A DNA stretch of 64,000 nt. Origin: Cepaea nemoralis (lineage: Eukaryota; Mollusca; Gastropoda; Stylommatophora; Helicidae). The stretch is from NCBI GenBank assembly GCA_014155875.1, contig JACEFZ010028306.1, positions 1 through 64,000 on the forward strand, written 5' to 3'. Each line of letters starts with the position of its first letter. Positions within the stretch are counted from its first letter, which is position 1. Below are positions 63,371 to 64,000 of the stretch, piece after piece. The notes under the pieces were generated by a model that was not told where the DNA came from, searched no databases, and worked only from the letters and a program-made list of their open reading frames with translations. Made by a program: the position numbers and the translations under genes.

Positions 63371-64000
63371 TAGTAATCCTTTATTACTTTAGTGTCGTCC
63401 CTGGAGTGAGGGGAATCAACACTCACAATTTTATTAACCCAATATTATTGTCCTAGAGAAACCACCAGAATCCGTCCACAAAACTCCTTCAGTCTGTAGA
63501 CACCTCTTTCTTACTCTCACTCACCCCTGGATCATGCCCCCTCTCATTCTTCCCCAACACAACATACTCAACAACTCTAGCTTTAACAAATAAATATAAC
63601 AAATAATTTATTAAAGCAAAAAGTATATGTGTGAGAAGTCTGTGTGTAATGTGTAGAATGTGTGTCGAATATTCTAAGGTGTATGTAAAATCAGACCAGT
63701 GAATCAGGAGCAAAGTTAGTTACATCACTGTGCTGACACACAACAGCACCAAGTATTCCGGACAGAAAACCTCACCAAGAAGATGTTTCTCCGGCCACGT
63801 GACAACTTTCTCCGATCACTCTCGAACAATCAGGACGCTGGTCATCAATGATAGACATTGTTCGATATTGGTCTTCACTCTAGCAAACACTGTAAATTTA
63901 CACTGATCAATAATGTTTGTTGATTAGAGAATCTTTCCAATAACTTAAATGTCACATGGGAAAATATAACTGTTCTTAAGTCACTGGTTATACAATTTTT
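63371..64000. other. No gene recognised
   Basis: AT-rich sequence with no coding signal, recognised repeat or splice-flanked exon. Confidence 0.5.

Overview
The window is animal nuclear DNA, most likely from a mollusc and plausibly a heterobranch gastropod (sea slug). That is an inference from large introns full of LINE, SINE, mariner, hAT and microsatellite debris, and from a mollusc-like 18S rRNA start. No prokaryotic genes, operons or CRISPR arrays are visible.

The one host gene I can support is a sodium/solute symporter (SLC5 family, closest in appearance to the SMCT/SMVT/iodide-transporter branch) on the minus strand. It runs from a 5' exon at 45238-45071 down to an exon at 4149-3944. 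I found twelve coding exons by eye. All have AG acceptors and GT donors, their phases join without a conflict (0/1/2 values agree at all eleven junctions), and they give 514 codons plus two bases. The 3' coding exon(s) (last transmembrane helix and cytoplasmic tail) lie beyond position 1. The upstream non-coding exon(s) lie somewhere above 45238.

Layout: 1-3943, mariner and LINE remnants, one interrupted by a small element carrying a type I hammerhead ribozyme; 3944-45238, the transporter with introns 0.3 to 9.8 kb long. Intron 6 (17373-27205) holds a long LINE ORF1 (433 codons), a broken near-full-length LINE (about 21100-25430) and an antisense ORF1 copy. Intron 2 holds a 5' fragment of 18S rRNA. 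Intron 1 holds a 1.6-kb 70-bp minisatellite. The region 45239-64000 is intergenic or 5'-UTR-intron sequence, dominated by LINE fragments, a Helitron-like element, a hAT element with a perfect 8-bp target duplication, and several tandem arrays.

The most unusual structure is that many tandem arrays are built from functional sequence beside them. Copies of the exon 9, exon 4 and exon 3 5' splice sites and of the exon 6 3' splice-site region are amplified in the adjoining introns. Other arrays are amplified from a conserved LINE protein segment and, probably, from the A-box half of a tRNA-derived SINE. All assignments are by reading the sequence; no database search was run.
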